Positions 1 through 9,037 of a stretch of 55,522 bases of DNA are shown here, piece by piece. The translations under genes were made by a program, and so were the position numbers. Position 1 is the stretch's first letter. Every line of letters starts with the position of its first letter. The notes beneath the pieces were generated by a model that was not told the DNA's origin, made no database searches, and saw only the letters and a list, made by a program, of their open reading frames with translations. Origin of the DNA: Anaerolineae bacterium. GTDB taxonomy: Bacteria; Chloroflexota; Anaerolineae; 4572-78; J111. The stretch lies in NCBI GenBank assembly GCA_016931895.1, contig JAFGDY010000084.1, positions 1 to 55,522 of the forward strand, written 5' to 3'.

Positions 1-111
1 GCTCCGAGACGGTCTTGAGACCTAATGACAATCGATCTGCCGTGTCCTGTCTTTTTATATTACCACGTTTTTCTCATACTAATGACACTTTTGGGCAAAT
101 GTCAACAGAAC

Positions 112-1242
112 CTAAAACCGGCAATAGTTACCGGCCACAATCACCAGGTCAAAAATATCCACCAGGCCATCACCGTTGATATCGGCCACGGAATCATTTG
201 AGCCGTAACGTGCAGCCACAAAGGACAAATCAAAAATGTCAATTCGGCCATCCCCGGTTACATCGCCACGAGGGGTAGGCGTGGGTATGACGGTTGGTGT
301 CGGTTTGGGGGTGGGGGTATAGGTCGGGGTGGCCGGAGGCTGGATGCCGGTGCATAACTGCTCGCTCCACACCCCCTCCCGAAAAGCCACCACGTACATG
401 GCCTTGGCTCCGCCGCCGCCATATTGAGGTCCCCCCAGAGTGATTGCGCCCGGATGGCTATTACAGGCATAGATAACAAAATAATCCAGATTATGGTCAC
501 TGACAAAGGCTTTGTTTTCAGTTTGCCGGAACAGGTCCATCCACCCAGGCGGCCGGCTTACCCGCCGGTCGAAATAGATGTAGACAAAAGCGGGTTCATT
601 CAACTCAAAGGTAAGGAAGGTTGAGGTAGAATTGTCCTTATCAGCGTTAGCCGTTTTTATACAGGGAAGATCATCATATTTATCCTTGGAAAAATTGGTG
701 AAAGTGTAATCTCGGTCCAGGTAATACTCATCTCCTATTTTGCACCAACTCAAGTAATAATTTTGGCCGGAGGCTACCCGGATATTTGAAACAAGATCGG
801 TTTCTTGCTGGGGATAGAGGCGCAGCGATGAATATTTTCCACCAAGCACATCTGCACCAAGATTGCCCTCATCTACCATAATCTCTTTGGTCCGGCCCTG
901 CCAATAGGGATGTTCATAGAGTTTGACGATGTACCAGCCCCGCAGTTGAACAGACGAGACATTATTATCGCCAAGAGGGGTTTGGCCCAAATCGGCAATG
1001 TCGGTAGTAGTATGGTAACAAACGCCCTTAAAATCTGGCTCCGCGTACAGGTAAACGCCGGGGGTATAATCGGGCGGGCAATCTGGACTGGACTGTAGAA
1101 GGTGGCGGGCAATTGCTTGCTCAGGAGGTATCGCCGCGGAAATCGGCTCAAGTTTCAAGAAAATGAGCAGCCAGACCATCACCCCAAAGGCAAACCCTGT
1201 AATTATGCTTTGTTTGGTAAAGAACTTACCCTTCGTACCCAT
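112..1242 (-). CDS. Exported crystallin-like protein with C-terminal dockerin-like domain
   Basis: 376 residues. An N-terminal hydrophobic segment (about residues 13-30) suggests a signal peptide or signal anchor, so the protein is probably exported. Residues about 62-145 resemble beta/gamma-crystallin or peptidase-inhibitor I36 folds, with the two-fold pattern of G-V-Y-L-Y...F-K-G-V-C-Y and Y-I-V-K-L-Y...W-Q-G-R. A Thr/Pro linker (about 300-325) leads to a dockerin type I-like end with two Ca-binding loops (D-V-T-G-D-G-R-I-D-I-F-D and D-I-N-G-D-G-L-V-D-I-F-D). Such domains dock to cohesins in cellulosomes, but in Chloroflexota-type genomes they often sit on surface proteins with no cohesin partner; none is seen here. 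The start overlaps the end of the MFS gene by 17 nt, so it is probably translated from the same mRNA as the kinase and transporter. The function of the middle part (146-300) is unknown. Confidence 0.75.
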   Translation of the reverse strand: MGTKGKFFTKQSIITGFAFGVMVWLLIFLKLEPISAAIPPEQAIARHLLQSSPDCPPDYTPGVYLYAEPDFKGVCYHTTTDIADLGQTPLGDNNVSSVQLRGWYIVKLYEHPYWQGRTKEIMVDEGNLGADVLGGKYSSLRLYPQQETDLVSNIRVASGQNYYLSWCKIGDEYYLDRDYTFTNFSKDKYDDLPCIKTANADKDNSTSTFLTFELNEPAFVYIYFDRRVSRPPGWMDLFRQTENKAFVSDHNLDYFVIYACNSHPGAITLGGPQYGGGGAKAMYVVAFREGVWSEQLCTGIQPPATPTYTPTPKPTPTVIPTPTPRGDVTGDGRIDIFDLSFVAARYGSNDSVADINGDGLVDIFDLVIVAGNYCRF

Positions 1243-2479
1243 ATCGCTTCTTTTTTCCCAACCTGACCGCCCACTGCCAAGCCACCCAGAACATCAAGGC
1301 GTACAAACCCGCGCTCAAAAGATAAATACCACTCAAGCCAAACAAGGGTATCAGGCCGTAAGCCAAGGGCGGGCCAATGGCGCTGGCTAGATCGCCGGTG
1401 GTAAACAACATCCCCAATCGCCGGCCATGTTGTTTTGCCTCAGATAGATCGCCCACCAGCGCTGTGGCCAAACCCTGATTGCTACCACTCGTAATGGCCG
1501 TTAAGGGGAGGCCGAGCAGTACGGTTAAGGGCAACCCTAAAGCCAGCAGGCCAAAGCCGGCCACACCGGGCGCTAAACCACCAACGGCTACGGGCCAACG
1601 ATTATGCAGACGGTCTGACAGTCTGCCCATCACCGGGGCAGCGGCCATCGCCATCAAGGTGGTCAAACCCAACCCAACTCCGGTCAGGGTAGCTACGCCA
1701 AACAAACGACCGGCAACGTAAATCGAATCGCCAAACTGCTCCAATAAGAATAAACCAAACGTTGACAGCAGAAACCCGGCCACCACCAGCCGACTCATTC
1801 CCAGGAGGGCAAAGGCCGAAGCCAACTGGCTCCGATTGACTGGTTTGACAATGTTAGCAGCAGGCGGCGAGACCTTGCTCCAATTAACGGAAACGGCTCG
1901 CCTGAAATGACGAGTTTCGGGCAAGAAAATAAGGGCAATCATCGCTCCTAAAAGAGTCAAACTCGCGCCCACCCCCATGGCGGTATGGTAGCCCAGCCAA
2001 TCAGTCAGCAAGCCGCCGATCATGGTGCCGCTTGATGAGCCAAGGAAAAAGGAAATCTGGTAAAGGCCAACCCAACGACCCCGGTTGTTTTCACCCGCCA
2101 GGTCAAGTACAATGACATTGCCCCCCACCCAGATCCCAGACCAGGCCAATCCCCACAGCAGCCGACCCGCCAGTAAGGGCCAAAATCCCTGGGTGAGCGC
2201 GTACAAGGCCGTTGAAACCGCACCGATGACCAAAGCTGCTATAAACAAATACCGGCGCGACCAGCGATCATAAGCCATCCCCGCCGGGCCATTGAACAGC
2301 AGCCGAATAAAACGATTGGCCGATAGCAAGATACCCACACTGGCCAATGATACCCCGGCTTCGGTTACGTGCGTAGGCAAAACAACATAGAGTGATGCAT
2401 CACCAATCAGGGATAAGCTCGTGCCTAACCCAACCGGGATGAGCACGCGCCAGGGCGAGATAACAGTTTCTTCTGGCAT
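1226..2479 (-). CDS. Major facilitator superfamily transporter
   Basis: 417 residues from the ATG at 2479. A longer frame reaches 2587, but its first 36 residues run antiparallel-free through the end of the kinase gene and look non-protein-like, and the ATG at 2479 lies 4 nt past the kinase stop. The protein is hydrophobic throughout, with about 12 membrane segments and the MFS loop 2-3 signature G-P-A-G-M-A-Y-D-R-W-S-R-R after helix 2, repeated in weaker form as G-R-L-S-D-R after helix 8. MFS proteins move small solutes by uniport, symport or antiport. The sequence is of the drug/sugar exporter type, but the substrate cannot be read from it. There is no good Shine-Dalgarno motif, which fits translational coupling to the kinase. 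Its position between a receptor-like kinase and an exported protein suggests that it acts on something sensed by the kinase; that is inference only. Confidence 0.85.
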   Translation of the reverse strand: MPEETVISPWRVLIPVGLGTSLSLIGDASLYVVLPTHVTEAGVSLASVGILLSANRFIRLLFNGPAGMAYDRWSRRYLFIAALVIGAVSTALYALTQGFWPLLAGRLLWGLAWSGIWVGGNVIVLDLAGENNRGRWVGLYQISFFLGSSSGTMIGGLLTDWLGYHTAMGVGASLTLLGAMIALIFLPETRHFRRAVSVNWSKVSPPAANIVKPVNRSQLASAFALLGMSRLVVAGFLLSTFGLFLLEQFGDSIYVAGRLFGVATLTGVGLGLTTLMAMAAAPVMGRLSDRLHNRWPVAVGGLAPGVAGFGLLALGLPLTVLLGLPLTAITSGSNQGLATALVGDLSEAKQHGRRLGMLFTTGDLASAIGPPLAYGLIPLFGLSGIYLLSAGLYALMFWVAWQWAVRLGKKKRYGYEG

Positions 2480-2483
2480 AAGC

Positions 2484-5400
2484 CTACGGCAACAACCGGT
2501 CGCCCTGGTCATCAAAGCGGATGACGCCGGTGACGCCTGGATAAGCTGGGATGTTTCGCACGGCCTCGGCCAGAATGTGGCGGCCAATAATCAGGTTGCC
2601 GGCTTCATCTTCCACCGAGACAACCTCGATGGCTTGAAGCAGGATGTTTGTGGCATCGTATGTGTAGGCCGCGAAAAAACCTGAGCCTATTTCGGCCAGG
2701 GATTGGCCATAGGCATCCTGGTAACTTTGGGCAAATTCCTGGTAGATCGGAGTGTCTACAACTTGTGCATTTTTCTCATCTCCATCCCGGTCATCCCGAA
2801 AGACCAGCCGGTTGAACACGTCAAAGCCCTGTTCGGTCAAATTTGGATTGGAGCAGGAAGGAGAAATCCAGACCAAATGAGCGTCTTCGTATACAGGCGC
2901 TCCTCCCATGCAAGAAGCCGAGCAAGTGTGACCAACCAGGCCCACAATATTGGCCTCAACGACAACGTCTTGGGCCGCTTTTTGCCCCAAATCAGGATCA
3001 CCACAGCCGCCATCAACGATGAGACCGGCTTTAATGGGAAATCCTTTGATAGCTGACTTTTCCTCAAGGGCCATCAGAAAAGCGTTTTTTTGGACTGCGC
3101 CAAGTTCGGATAGTTCGCCCGAAAGCGCCCCCACAAAAGCCAAGTTGATCGTCCCCCCTGGCGGAATGACAATATCCCCCCACGGGTCAGACGGGATAAG
3201 GGTTTCCTTTGATTCTTGAACAGGCGGGCGAACCACCGTTTGTTTGCCTGCCCAGCGTGGCCAGTAACTGGGTATCCAGGTCCAGGGATTCAATATTTCC
3301 AGCATCTCGCCTTCTATCAATTTTGGCTCGCCGCTGCCGTTAATATTTACCAGTACTATTCTGGGTTGAGCGTCACCGGCAAACCAGATGGCCAGTTGTT
3401 GGCCGTCAGGGTTCCAGGTTATCAGGAAAGGTTCAACGGGCCGGTCAAACGAATGAACCACTTTAGGCGCAGGTTGGTTGGGATCGAGTATGAGAATTTC
3501 GTAGGGGATTGTTTCATCGTCAGGGCTATTCAAGAAGGCAATCTGCCGGCTATCGGGCGACCAGGCTGGAATTGAAACACAAAATCTATCATCTCCGGGC
3601 AACAATTGTTTGGCCCCCGTACCATCTGGCCGGATGACCCACAGGGAGCAATCGCGCGCAAAAGCGATCAATTGATTATCAGGAGACCAATCAGGGAAAA
3701 CGTCGTTGGTGTTGCCGCTGGTAAGCTGTTTCAGGTTGGAACCATCAGCCTTGATCAGATAAAGTTTGTGATCATAAATATCGGTTGCCGGGTCTGTACC
3801 GGCATCAAAAACGATTTGCTCACCATCGGGCGACCAGGCAAACAGAATAATTGTCTCAAAAGTTAGATTTTGCGTTATTGGCGCAACCCGGTTGGTGACA
3901 GCGTTACGGAGGCAAAGTTGGGGCGGTTCCGAGTTTTCACAATGTTCAATGATTTTATCCGTAAGCGTGTCCGCAAAATCGGGCGTCGGCTCCAATGGCG
4001 TTGCTGATTCCGGCTCTATTTCAGGGACAGGTTTGGCCTGGCCCCACTGAGGATCCACGGCAGCCGTCCACCAATAAGGAAATTCATCAAGCAGTTCCGG
4101 TTGCCCCGAACCATCGGCGTTGACCAACCAGGCGCGGCACTTTTCATCAAGGTAGGTTACATGGGTATTATCGGGGCTGAAAGCCACATCGGGCATTAAA
4201 CATTCATCATTTTCATAAACGATCGTAGCAATAGACGTAAACGTATGACCCTCATCAGAGACAATCCAAACCTCACGCGTTGCCGGAAAAGTTGGCTCTC
4301 CACCTCCGCCCACCATCCCCGAAACTACAATTGACCGGCTATCGGGAGACCACTGCGGCTGTTCCACACATGCGCTTTGTTGTCCATCGCTGTTCCAAAT
4401 GATTTTCGGCTCAGAACCATCGGGATGCATGATGGCCAGGTCGCAGCCGCTATGGAAAGCCAACCACTCGCCATCCGGGCTCCAGGCCGGACCGATGTCG
4501 TTATTAATGGGGGGGAGTTTGGCCAGGTCTGTGCCATCGGCATTGACCAGGTAAAGCGCATGATCTTGCGACGGGTTCCCACCGAGTTCAATGGCCGAAA
4601 AGGCAATTTTTTTGCCATCAGGACTCCACGAAACCCCGCCTGTAATCTCAAAATCGGTCTCTGGCAAGATTTTCTGGTCGGGCTGTTCGCGGGGAGGGTC
4701 ATAGATACACAAGCCGGGACCGTGATCGTCCCAAACGCAGGGTTTCACTCGCCGGGTGCCTTCCGGCAATTCGACCACAGTTACAGAGGGCTGTGTTTCT
4801 TCCGCCTGGCCGGATGGAATCAAGCCAACTACAACGGCTACTGCTACTGCCAACAAACCTATCACCAGCACCCCGGCCAAACCAAACGCCCAAACCGGAA
4901 ACCGGCGGCGCGGCCTGGCAGCCTGACCCGGCACGGCGGTTCCGTGCAGTACGGTGGCGTCTTCAATATCCGGGGTGGTGACCGCTGCCGGAATTTCAGA
5001 AGCGATGGTCAGGCTGTCTTCGGCCGGTTGAGTTTGCTCAGGGGAAATTTTGGCTACCGCCCGGGCAAAGGCTGCCACCATATCGCCACAGGTGCGAAAG
5101 CGCAGGTTGGGGTCTTTGGTCAGGGCTTTGAGCACCACCCGCTCAATCTCTTCGGACAGTTCGGGGCGGACCTGGCGTGGCAGGGGCAGGGGGTCGTTCA
5201 GTTGCATGTGGATCAGGGCAATGGGCGTTTCAGCCTGAAAGGGGGGGCGGCCGGTGACCATCTCGTAGAGGATAATGCCTAACGAGTATTGGTCGGAGGC
5301 GGGCGTCAATTCGGTGTTGCCCCGGCATTGTTCGGGACTCATGTAAGCCGGAGTGCCCAGGATACCGCCGCCGGTCAGGTCGAGCGTGCTGGCCACCATT

Positions 5401-5861
5401 TTGGCAATGCCAAAGTCCATCAGAAAGGCATTGCCGGAAGAATCAAGCAGTACGTTGCTGGGCTTCACGTCGCGGTGCAGCACGCCATGGGCATGGGCGT
5501 AATCCAGGGCGGCGGCAATTTGACTCAATAGGCGGCTGGCTTCGGTCAGGGACAACGCCCCTTTCTTCATCCGGTCGGTGAGCGAACCGGCTTCCAGGTA
5601 ACGCATGACCATATAGGCGATGCCGTTGTCTTCGCCATAGGTGAAGAGGGGCAAAATATGAATGTGTTCCAATTTGGCAATGGCTTTGGCCTCGCGTTCA
5701 AAACGCTGGCGAAATTTGGGGTCCTGGGAGAAGTGTTCGGGCAGAATTTTAACGGCCACGTAACGGTCCGTATCGGGATCGTAGGCTTTGTAAACGGTAG
5801 CCATTCCACCGATGCCAATTTGTTCAATCAGGCGATAATTACCAAGATTCCGACCGATCAT
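2484..5861 (-). CDS. Receptor-like Ser/Thr protein kinase with TolB-type propeller and periplasmic-binding-protein domain
   Basis: 1125 residues. Residues 1-270 are a PknB-type kinase: glycine loop G-I-G-G-M-A-T-V, Lys38 in V-A-V-K, Asp131 in H-R-D-V-K-P-S-N, D149-F-G, and A-Y-M-S-P-E-Q in the activation segment, all intact. A single membrane helix lies at about 323-348 after an R-rich stop. The outer part contains at least eight PD40/TolB-type W-S-P-D-G-x-x-I-A-F motifs in two blocks (about 385-620 and 655-890), presumably beta-propellers. Residues about 900-1125 match the branched-chain amino-acid-binding protein fold (Peripla_BP_6), starting I-N-L-A-F-V-G-A-L-S-G. Likely role: membrane kinase that reads an extracellular ligand. 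The binding domain is only about 225 residues, against roughly 340-370 usual for the family, and the central part appears missing. Shine-Dalgarno AAGGAGG is 7 nt before the ATG. First gene of a three-gene unit. Confidence 0.9.
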   Translation of the reverse strand: MIGRNLGNYRLIEQIGIGGMATVYKAYDPDTDRYVAVKILPEHFSQDPKFRQRFEREAKAIAKLEHIHILPLFTYGEDNGIAYMVMRYLEAGSLTDRMKKGALSLTEASRLLSQIAAALDYAHAHGVLHRDVKPSNVLLDSSGNAFLMDFGIAKMVASTLDLTGGGILGTPAYMSPEQCRGNTELTPASDQYSLGIILYEMVTGRPPFQAETPIALIHMQLNDPLPLPRQVRPELSEEIERVVLKALTKDPNLRFRTCGDMVAAFARAVAKISPEQTQPAEDSLTIASEIPAAVTTPDIEDATVLHGTAVPGQAARPRRRFPVWAFGLAGVLVIGLLAVAVAVVVGLIPSGQAEETQPSVTVVELPEGTRRVKPCVWDDHGPGLCIYDPPREQPDQKILPETDFEITGGVSWSPDGKKIAFSAIELGGNPSQDHALYLVNADGTDLAKLPPINNDIGPAWSPDGEWLAFHSGCDLAIMHPDGSEPKIIWNSDGQQSACVEQPQWSPDSRSIVVSGMVGGGGEPTFPATREVWIVSDEGHTFTSIATIVYENDECLMPDVAFSPDNTHVTYLDEKCRAWLVNADGSGQPELLDEFPYWWTAAVDPQWGQAKPVPEIEPESATPLEPTPDFADTLTDKIIEHCENSEPPQLCLRNAVTNRVAPITQNLTFETIILFAWSPDGEQIVFDAGTDPATDIYDHKLYLIKADGSNLKQLTSGNTNDVFPDWSPDNQLIAFARDCSLWVIRPDGTGAKQLLPGDDRFCVSIPAWSPDSRQIAFLNSPDDETIPYEILILDPNQPAPKVVHSFDRPVEPFLITWNPDGQQLAIWFAGDAQPRIVLVNINGSGEPKLIEGEMLEILNPWTWIPSYWPRWAGKQTVVRPPVQESKETLIPSDPWGDIVIPPGGTINLAFVGALSGELSELGAVQKNAFLMALEEKSAIKGFPIKAGLIVDGGCGDPDLGQKAAQDVVVEANIVGLVGHTCSASCMGGAPVYEDAHLVWISPSCSNPNLTEQGFDVFNRLVFRDDRDGDEKNAQVVDTPIYQEFAQSYQDAYGQSLAEIGSGFFAAYTYDATNILLQAIEVVSVEDEAGNLIIGRHILAEAVRNIPAYPGVTGVIRFDDQGDRLLP

Positions 5862-5954
5862 TTTAGGCCCTCCTTCCGGGGAATGGCCAGGGTAAAGAGA
5901 TCGCGTTAGAAAGCTATCCTGAATGTAGCCAAGGGTTAGCGGCTTATAAAAACC

Positions 5955-5960
5955 ATTATA
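5955..5960 (-). promoter_or_regulatory. Probable -10 box for the kinase operon
   Basis: On the minus strand a perfect TATAAT lies about 94 nt upstream of the kinase ATG. The matching -35 region (TTTTAT at 16-17 nt spacing) is poor, so this is a suggestion from position and -10 match only. Confidence 0.35.
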
Positions 5961-6043
5961 ACACGACTCAACAGGTAATAAAAGGGGGAATCAACGGGGA
6001 TTTTGCCCGATACCGGACACGGTTACTGCGCCACCTGTTCAAC

Positions 6044-6934
6044 TTATTCAAGCAACGAATACTCCACAATTTGATTTAATTTAAAATCGTGCGCCTGGAG
6101 ATAGTGTTTGACCACTTCTTCCAATGCCCCCAGGGGCATGGTGCCGATGAGTTCGCTACCGGCAACGCTCACCCCATGCCGGGCCGCCTCCAAACGGATT
6201 GTCTCCAGAACTCGAGGGATAGGGGTTTGGGTATAATTGGTCAAATTCATGGAAACCTGCACCAGGCCCTGCTCTTTCACTGCCAGGCCCATGGCTTTAA
6301 CGTAACGATACCCGCCGCTGCTGTGGCGCACGGCCCGGGCAATTCGCCGGGCAATAGACACGTCGGTTGTGCGCAAATTCACGTTAAAGGCAATCAAGGG
6401 AAACCGCGCCCCGGTCACCGTGGCCCCACTTTTGGCATTGAACGTGGCCGGCCCTTCATCCGGCAGCCAGGCCGGGTCTTTAAATTTTTCCGGCAACCCC
6501 TCATACTGGCCCCGGCGAATATCGGCCAGATTCACACGCTCCGGTTGCGTGGCGGCGTCTTCATAATAATAAACCGGCACGCCTAACTCGCCCAAAAAGC
6601 GGCCAAATTGCCGGGCCAGGTTAACGGCTTCCTCTGTTTCCACCTCGCGCAACGGCACAAACGGCACCACGTCCACTGCGCCTAGACGGGGATGAGCGCC
6701 CTGCTGCCGGCTCATATCAATCAGGGTTAAGGCTCTGGCCGCCATAGCTTTGGTTGCGGCCAACACCGGTTCCGGCTCGCCCAGGTAAGTGAGTACCGAG
6801 CGATTGTGATCCGCATCAGAGGAATAATTTAAAATTTTGACTCCCTCGATGCGCCGCACTTCAGCCACCACTTGCTCAACAACCTCCCGGTTTCTGCCTT
6901 CGCTGATATTAGGGATGCACAGCAAAATCTTCAT
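6044..6934 (-). CDS. ftcD: Glutamate formimidoyltransferase (formiminotransferase)
   Basis: 296 residues, the usual size of the free-standing formiminotransferase rather than the fused FTCD enzyme with cyclodeaminase. The N-terminus has the family signature C-I-P-N-I-S-E-G-R-N, followed by D-A-D-H-N-R-S-V (histidine in the folate/formimino site), G-A-H-P-R-L-G-A-V-D-V-V-P-F-V-P, and Y-Y-Y-E-D-A-A. The C-terminal half contains the second N/C-subdomain with L-I-A-F-N-V-N-L. The enzyme moves the formimino group of N-formimino-L-glutamate to tetrahydrofolate in histidine breakdown, in the cytoplasm. No hut genes are next to it, so it may serve one-carbon metabolism on its own here. It is a single gene on its strand; a GAGGG-type ribosome site precedes the ATG. 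Confidence 0.92.
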   Translation of the reverse strand: MKILLCIPNISEGRNREVVEQVVAEVRRIEGVKILNYSSDADHNRSVLTYLGEPEPVLAATKAMAARALTLIDMSRQQGAHPRLGAVDVVPFVPLREVETEEAVNLARQFGRFLGELGVPVYYYEDAATQPERVNLADIRRGQYEGLPEKFKDPAWLPDEGPATFNAKSGATVTGARFPLIAFNVNLRTTDVSIARRIARAVRHSSGGYRYVKAMGLAVKEQGLVQVSMNLTNYTQTPIPRVLETIRLEAARHGVSVAGSELIGTMPLGALEEVVKHYLQAHDFKLNQIVEYSLLE

Positions 6935-7047
6935 TTTTCCCTCGCCAAATTAGCGTATCGTTTTGTTTTGGCCCAATTCTACCCGCCCGCATCTTAAATG
7001 GCAAAAGTGCCGCAGGGCCAAAGGTTGGTTTTTCTATTTTGGGGCGA

Positions 7048-7077
7048 TTGTCAGTAGAGAGATAGTTATGGTACAAT
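7048..7077 (+). promoter_or_regulatory. Sigma-70 type promoter for the nucleotide-sugar dehydrogenase
   Basis: TTGTCA (7048-7053), 18-nt spacer, TACAAT (7072-7077). The predicted start of transcription near 7084 leaves a leader of about 50 nt before the AGGAG ribosome site at 7121-7125 and the ATG at 7135. Confidence 0.6.
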
Positions 7078-7134
7078 GGGCAAATTGTCGCAACCGCGAT
7101 ATATTATCTTAATTTTGACCAGGAGACATTACAG

Positions 7135-8793
7135 ATGACCAGGGACAAAGAAGTAGCTTATTCGATCAGCCCGGCCGGGGAAAAGTTTGCCTTGCCGCAG
7201 GCCGATGAGTATGAGCAGGAATTTAATAAAATCAAAGAATTGGCCGAAAAAGCCCGGCAAGCCGGCCAGGAAGTGGTAGTGGTGATGGGCGTCGGTTTTG
7301 TGGGGGCGGTTATGGCGGCCATTATTGCCGACGCCAGGGATAAAGAGGGCCGCCCCAGCAAATTTGTGATTGGCTGCCAACGCCCCAGCACGCGCAGTTA
7401 CTGGAAAATCCCGCTCCTGAACCGGGGGCAATCGCCGGTGAAAGCGGAAGACCCGGAAGTTGACGCGCTGATTAACCGCTGTGTTAATGAGACAAAAACT
7501 CTAGTAGCCACGTATAATAGCGACTGCCTGAAGCTGGCCGACTGTGTGGTGGTTGACGTGCAATGCGATTATGTTAAACACGACCTGGGCGACATGCGCA
7601 CCGGCGAAACAGATATGGTGGCCCTGGAAGCCACCCTCAAAACCATTGGCGAGAAAATTCCGCCGCATTGTTTAACCCTCATCGAAACAACAGTGGCCCC
7701 CGGCACCACCGAATTTGTGGCCTGGCCCATCCTGAAGCGAGCCTTTGCCGCGCGCGGCCTTGAGGCTACGCCGGTGCTGGCGCACAGTTTTGAGCGGGTC
7801 ATGCCGGGCCGGGAGTATGTGGCCAGTATCCGCGACTTTTGGCGCGTCTGCGCCGGCTGCACGCCGGAAGCCCGCCAGCGCGTGGAAAAATTTCTGCGGG
7901 AAATCATCAATACAGACAAATATCCGCTGACCATTATGGACCGGCCAATTGAGTCGGAAACCACAAAAATTGTGGAGAATTCATATCGCGCCACTATTTT
8001 GGCTTTTCTCAATGAGTGGAGCATCTTTGCCGAACGTAACGGGGTGGACTTGATCAAGGTCATCGAAGCTATTCGCATGCGTCCCACCCACAGCAATATC
8101 ATTTTCCCCGGCCCCGGCATTGGCGGGTACTGCCTGCCCAAAGACGGCGGCCTGGGTTACTGGGCCTACCGGCACTTGTTGGGTTTTGAAGACGGCGATA
8201 GCGTTTTTAGACTCACCCCAATGGCCATTGACATTAACGATACGCGCGGCCTGCACGTGGCCGAGTTGACCCGCGACGCCCTGCGCAACATGGGCCGTTA
8301 CATTGCCGGCGCCGACGTGCTCTTATGCGGGGCCAGCTATCGCCAGCATGTGGGCGATACCCGCTATAGCGGCAGCGAGTTGGTGGTGCGCAAGCTGGCC
8401 GAGATGGGGGCGCAGATACGGGCACACGACCCCTACGTGGCGCACTGGTATGAACTGGAAAAACAAGAGGCTTACCCCGCGCCGGGACATTCGTGGAAAC
8501 GGTTTTTCCGCAATCAGGAAGACCTCAAAAACGTGGTGGTGCAAAAAGACCTGTCCACCGCTCTCAAGGGCGTGGAAGCGGTTGTTTTTGCCGTGCCGCA
8601 TCAACATTACCTTGATCTCAAGCCAGATGATGTGGTGGCCTGGACAGGCAAACCTTTGGCCGTGATTGATTGTTTTGGCATCCTGGATGACGACGCCATC
8701 CGGCGATATTTTGAGCTGGGGTGTGAGGTGAAGGGGTTGGGCCGCGGCCACATCCAACAGATCAAAGACGCAGTGCGTAAACTAAAAAGGTAG
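7135..8793 (+). CDS. Nucleotide-sugar (UDP-glucose/GDP-mannose family) dehydrogenase
   Basis: 552 residues, longer than the 430-450 typical of the family. The NAD-binding Rossmann motif is V-M-G-V-G-F-V-G at about 49-56, set about 45 residues further in than usual. The middle domain carries the conserved E-T-T-V-A-P-G-T-T stretch and the catalytic cysteine Cys333 in G-P-G-I-G-G-Y-C-L-P-K-D. The C-terminal UDP-binding domain begins near V-L-L-C-G-A-S-Y-R and includes D-T-R-Y-S-G-S-E-L and A-H-D-P-Y-V. The family oxidises the C6 alcohol of an NDP-sugar to the carboxylate in two NAD-dependent steps, feeding polysaccharide or glycan synthesis. The exact sugar cannot be told. It stands alone, with its own promoter; a weak AAAAGG-TAGT-CCTTTT hairpin overlaps the stop codon. 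Confidence 0.88.
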   Translation: MTRDKEVAYSISPAGEKFALPQADEYEQEFNKIKELAEKARQAGQEVVVVMGVGFVGAVMAAIIADARDKEGRPSKFVIGCQRPSTRSYWKIPLLNRGQSPVKAEDPEVDALINRCVNETKTLVATYNSDCLKLADCVVVDVQCDYVKHDLGDMRTGETDMVALEATLKTIGEKIPPHCLTLIETTVAPGTTEFVAWPILKRAFAARGLEATPVLAHSFERVMPGREYVASIRDFWRVCAGCTPEARQRVEKFLREIINTDKYPLTIMDRPIESETTKIVENSYRATILAFLNEWSIFAERNGVDLIKVIEAIRMRPTHSNIIFPGPGIGGYCLPKDGGLGYWAYRHLLGFEDGDSVFRLTPMAIDINDTRGLHVAELTRDALRNMGRYIAGADVLLCGASYRQHVGDTRYSGSELVVRKLAEMGAQIRAHDPYVAHWYELEKQEAYPAPGHSWKRFFRNQEDLKNVVVQKDLSTALKGVEAVVFAVPHQHYLDLKPDDVVAWTGKPLAVIDCFGILDDDAIRRYFELGCEVKGLGRGHIQQIKDAVRKLKR

Positions 8794-8852
8794 TCCTTTT
8801 AGCCCACATAGGGAGTAGTTTATAAAGCACCAAAAGTCAACTTTACTCTTTT

Positions 8853-8926
8853 GACGAATGACGGCCAATGACGCTTGACGACCAAAATTGATCAAAAACC
8901 GACAAATAAATCGGTCGTTCGTCGGG
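8853..8926. repeat. Degraded GACGA-type intergenic repeat
   Basis: The stretch has left-arm units of the form GACGAATGAC / TGACGCTTGACGACC and a right-arm unit GGTCGTTCGTC, so it can fold back on itself. The same units occur at 23279-23388 and, within a gene, at 40854-40886. This is read as a decayed copy of one dispersed repeat. Confidence 0.5.
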
Positions 8927-8964
8927 TAAAAAAGGCTCAATAGAATTGGGAAACACCCCCGCCA

Positions 8965-8993
8965 TAGACATTAAAAATCTGCCATGTTATAAT
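8965..8993 (+). promoter_or_regulatory. Sigma-70 type promoter of the RR-CheC-HK-Roco operon
   Basis: TAGACA (8965-8970), 17-nt spacer, perfect TATAAT (8988-8993). The predicted transcription start near 9000 is 38 nt before the response-regulator ATG. No other good promoter is visible up to 15199. Confidence 0.7.
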
Positions 8994-9037
8994 TAAACTA
9001 AACCGCGCAAACAAAACCAGCCAAAAAGGGAAAAAAT

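Noticed and set aside
2480-2587. N-terminal extension of the MFS protein
   Set aside because: It lies within the kinase coding end and is not hydrophobic or family-like.
8786-8801. Terminator after the nucleotide-sugar dehydrogenase
   Set aside because: AAAAGG-TAGT-CCTTTT is only 6 bp, A/T-rich and overlaps the stop codon; too weak to list.
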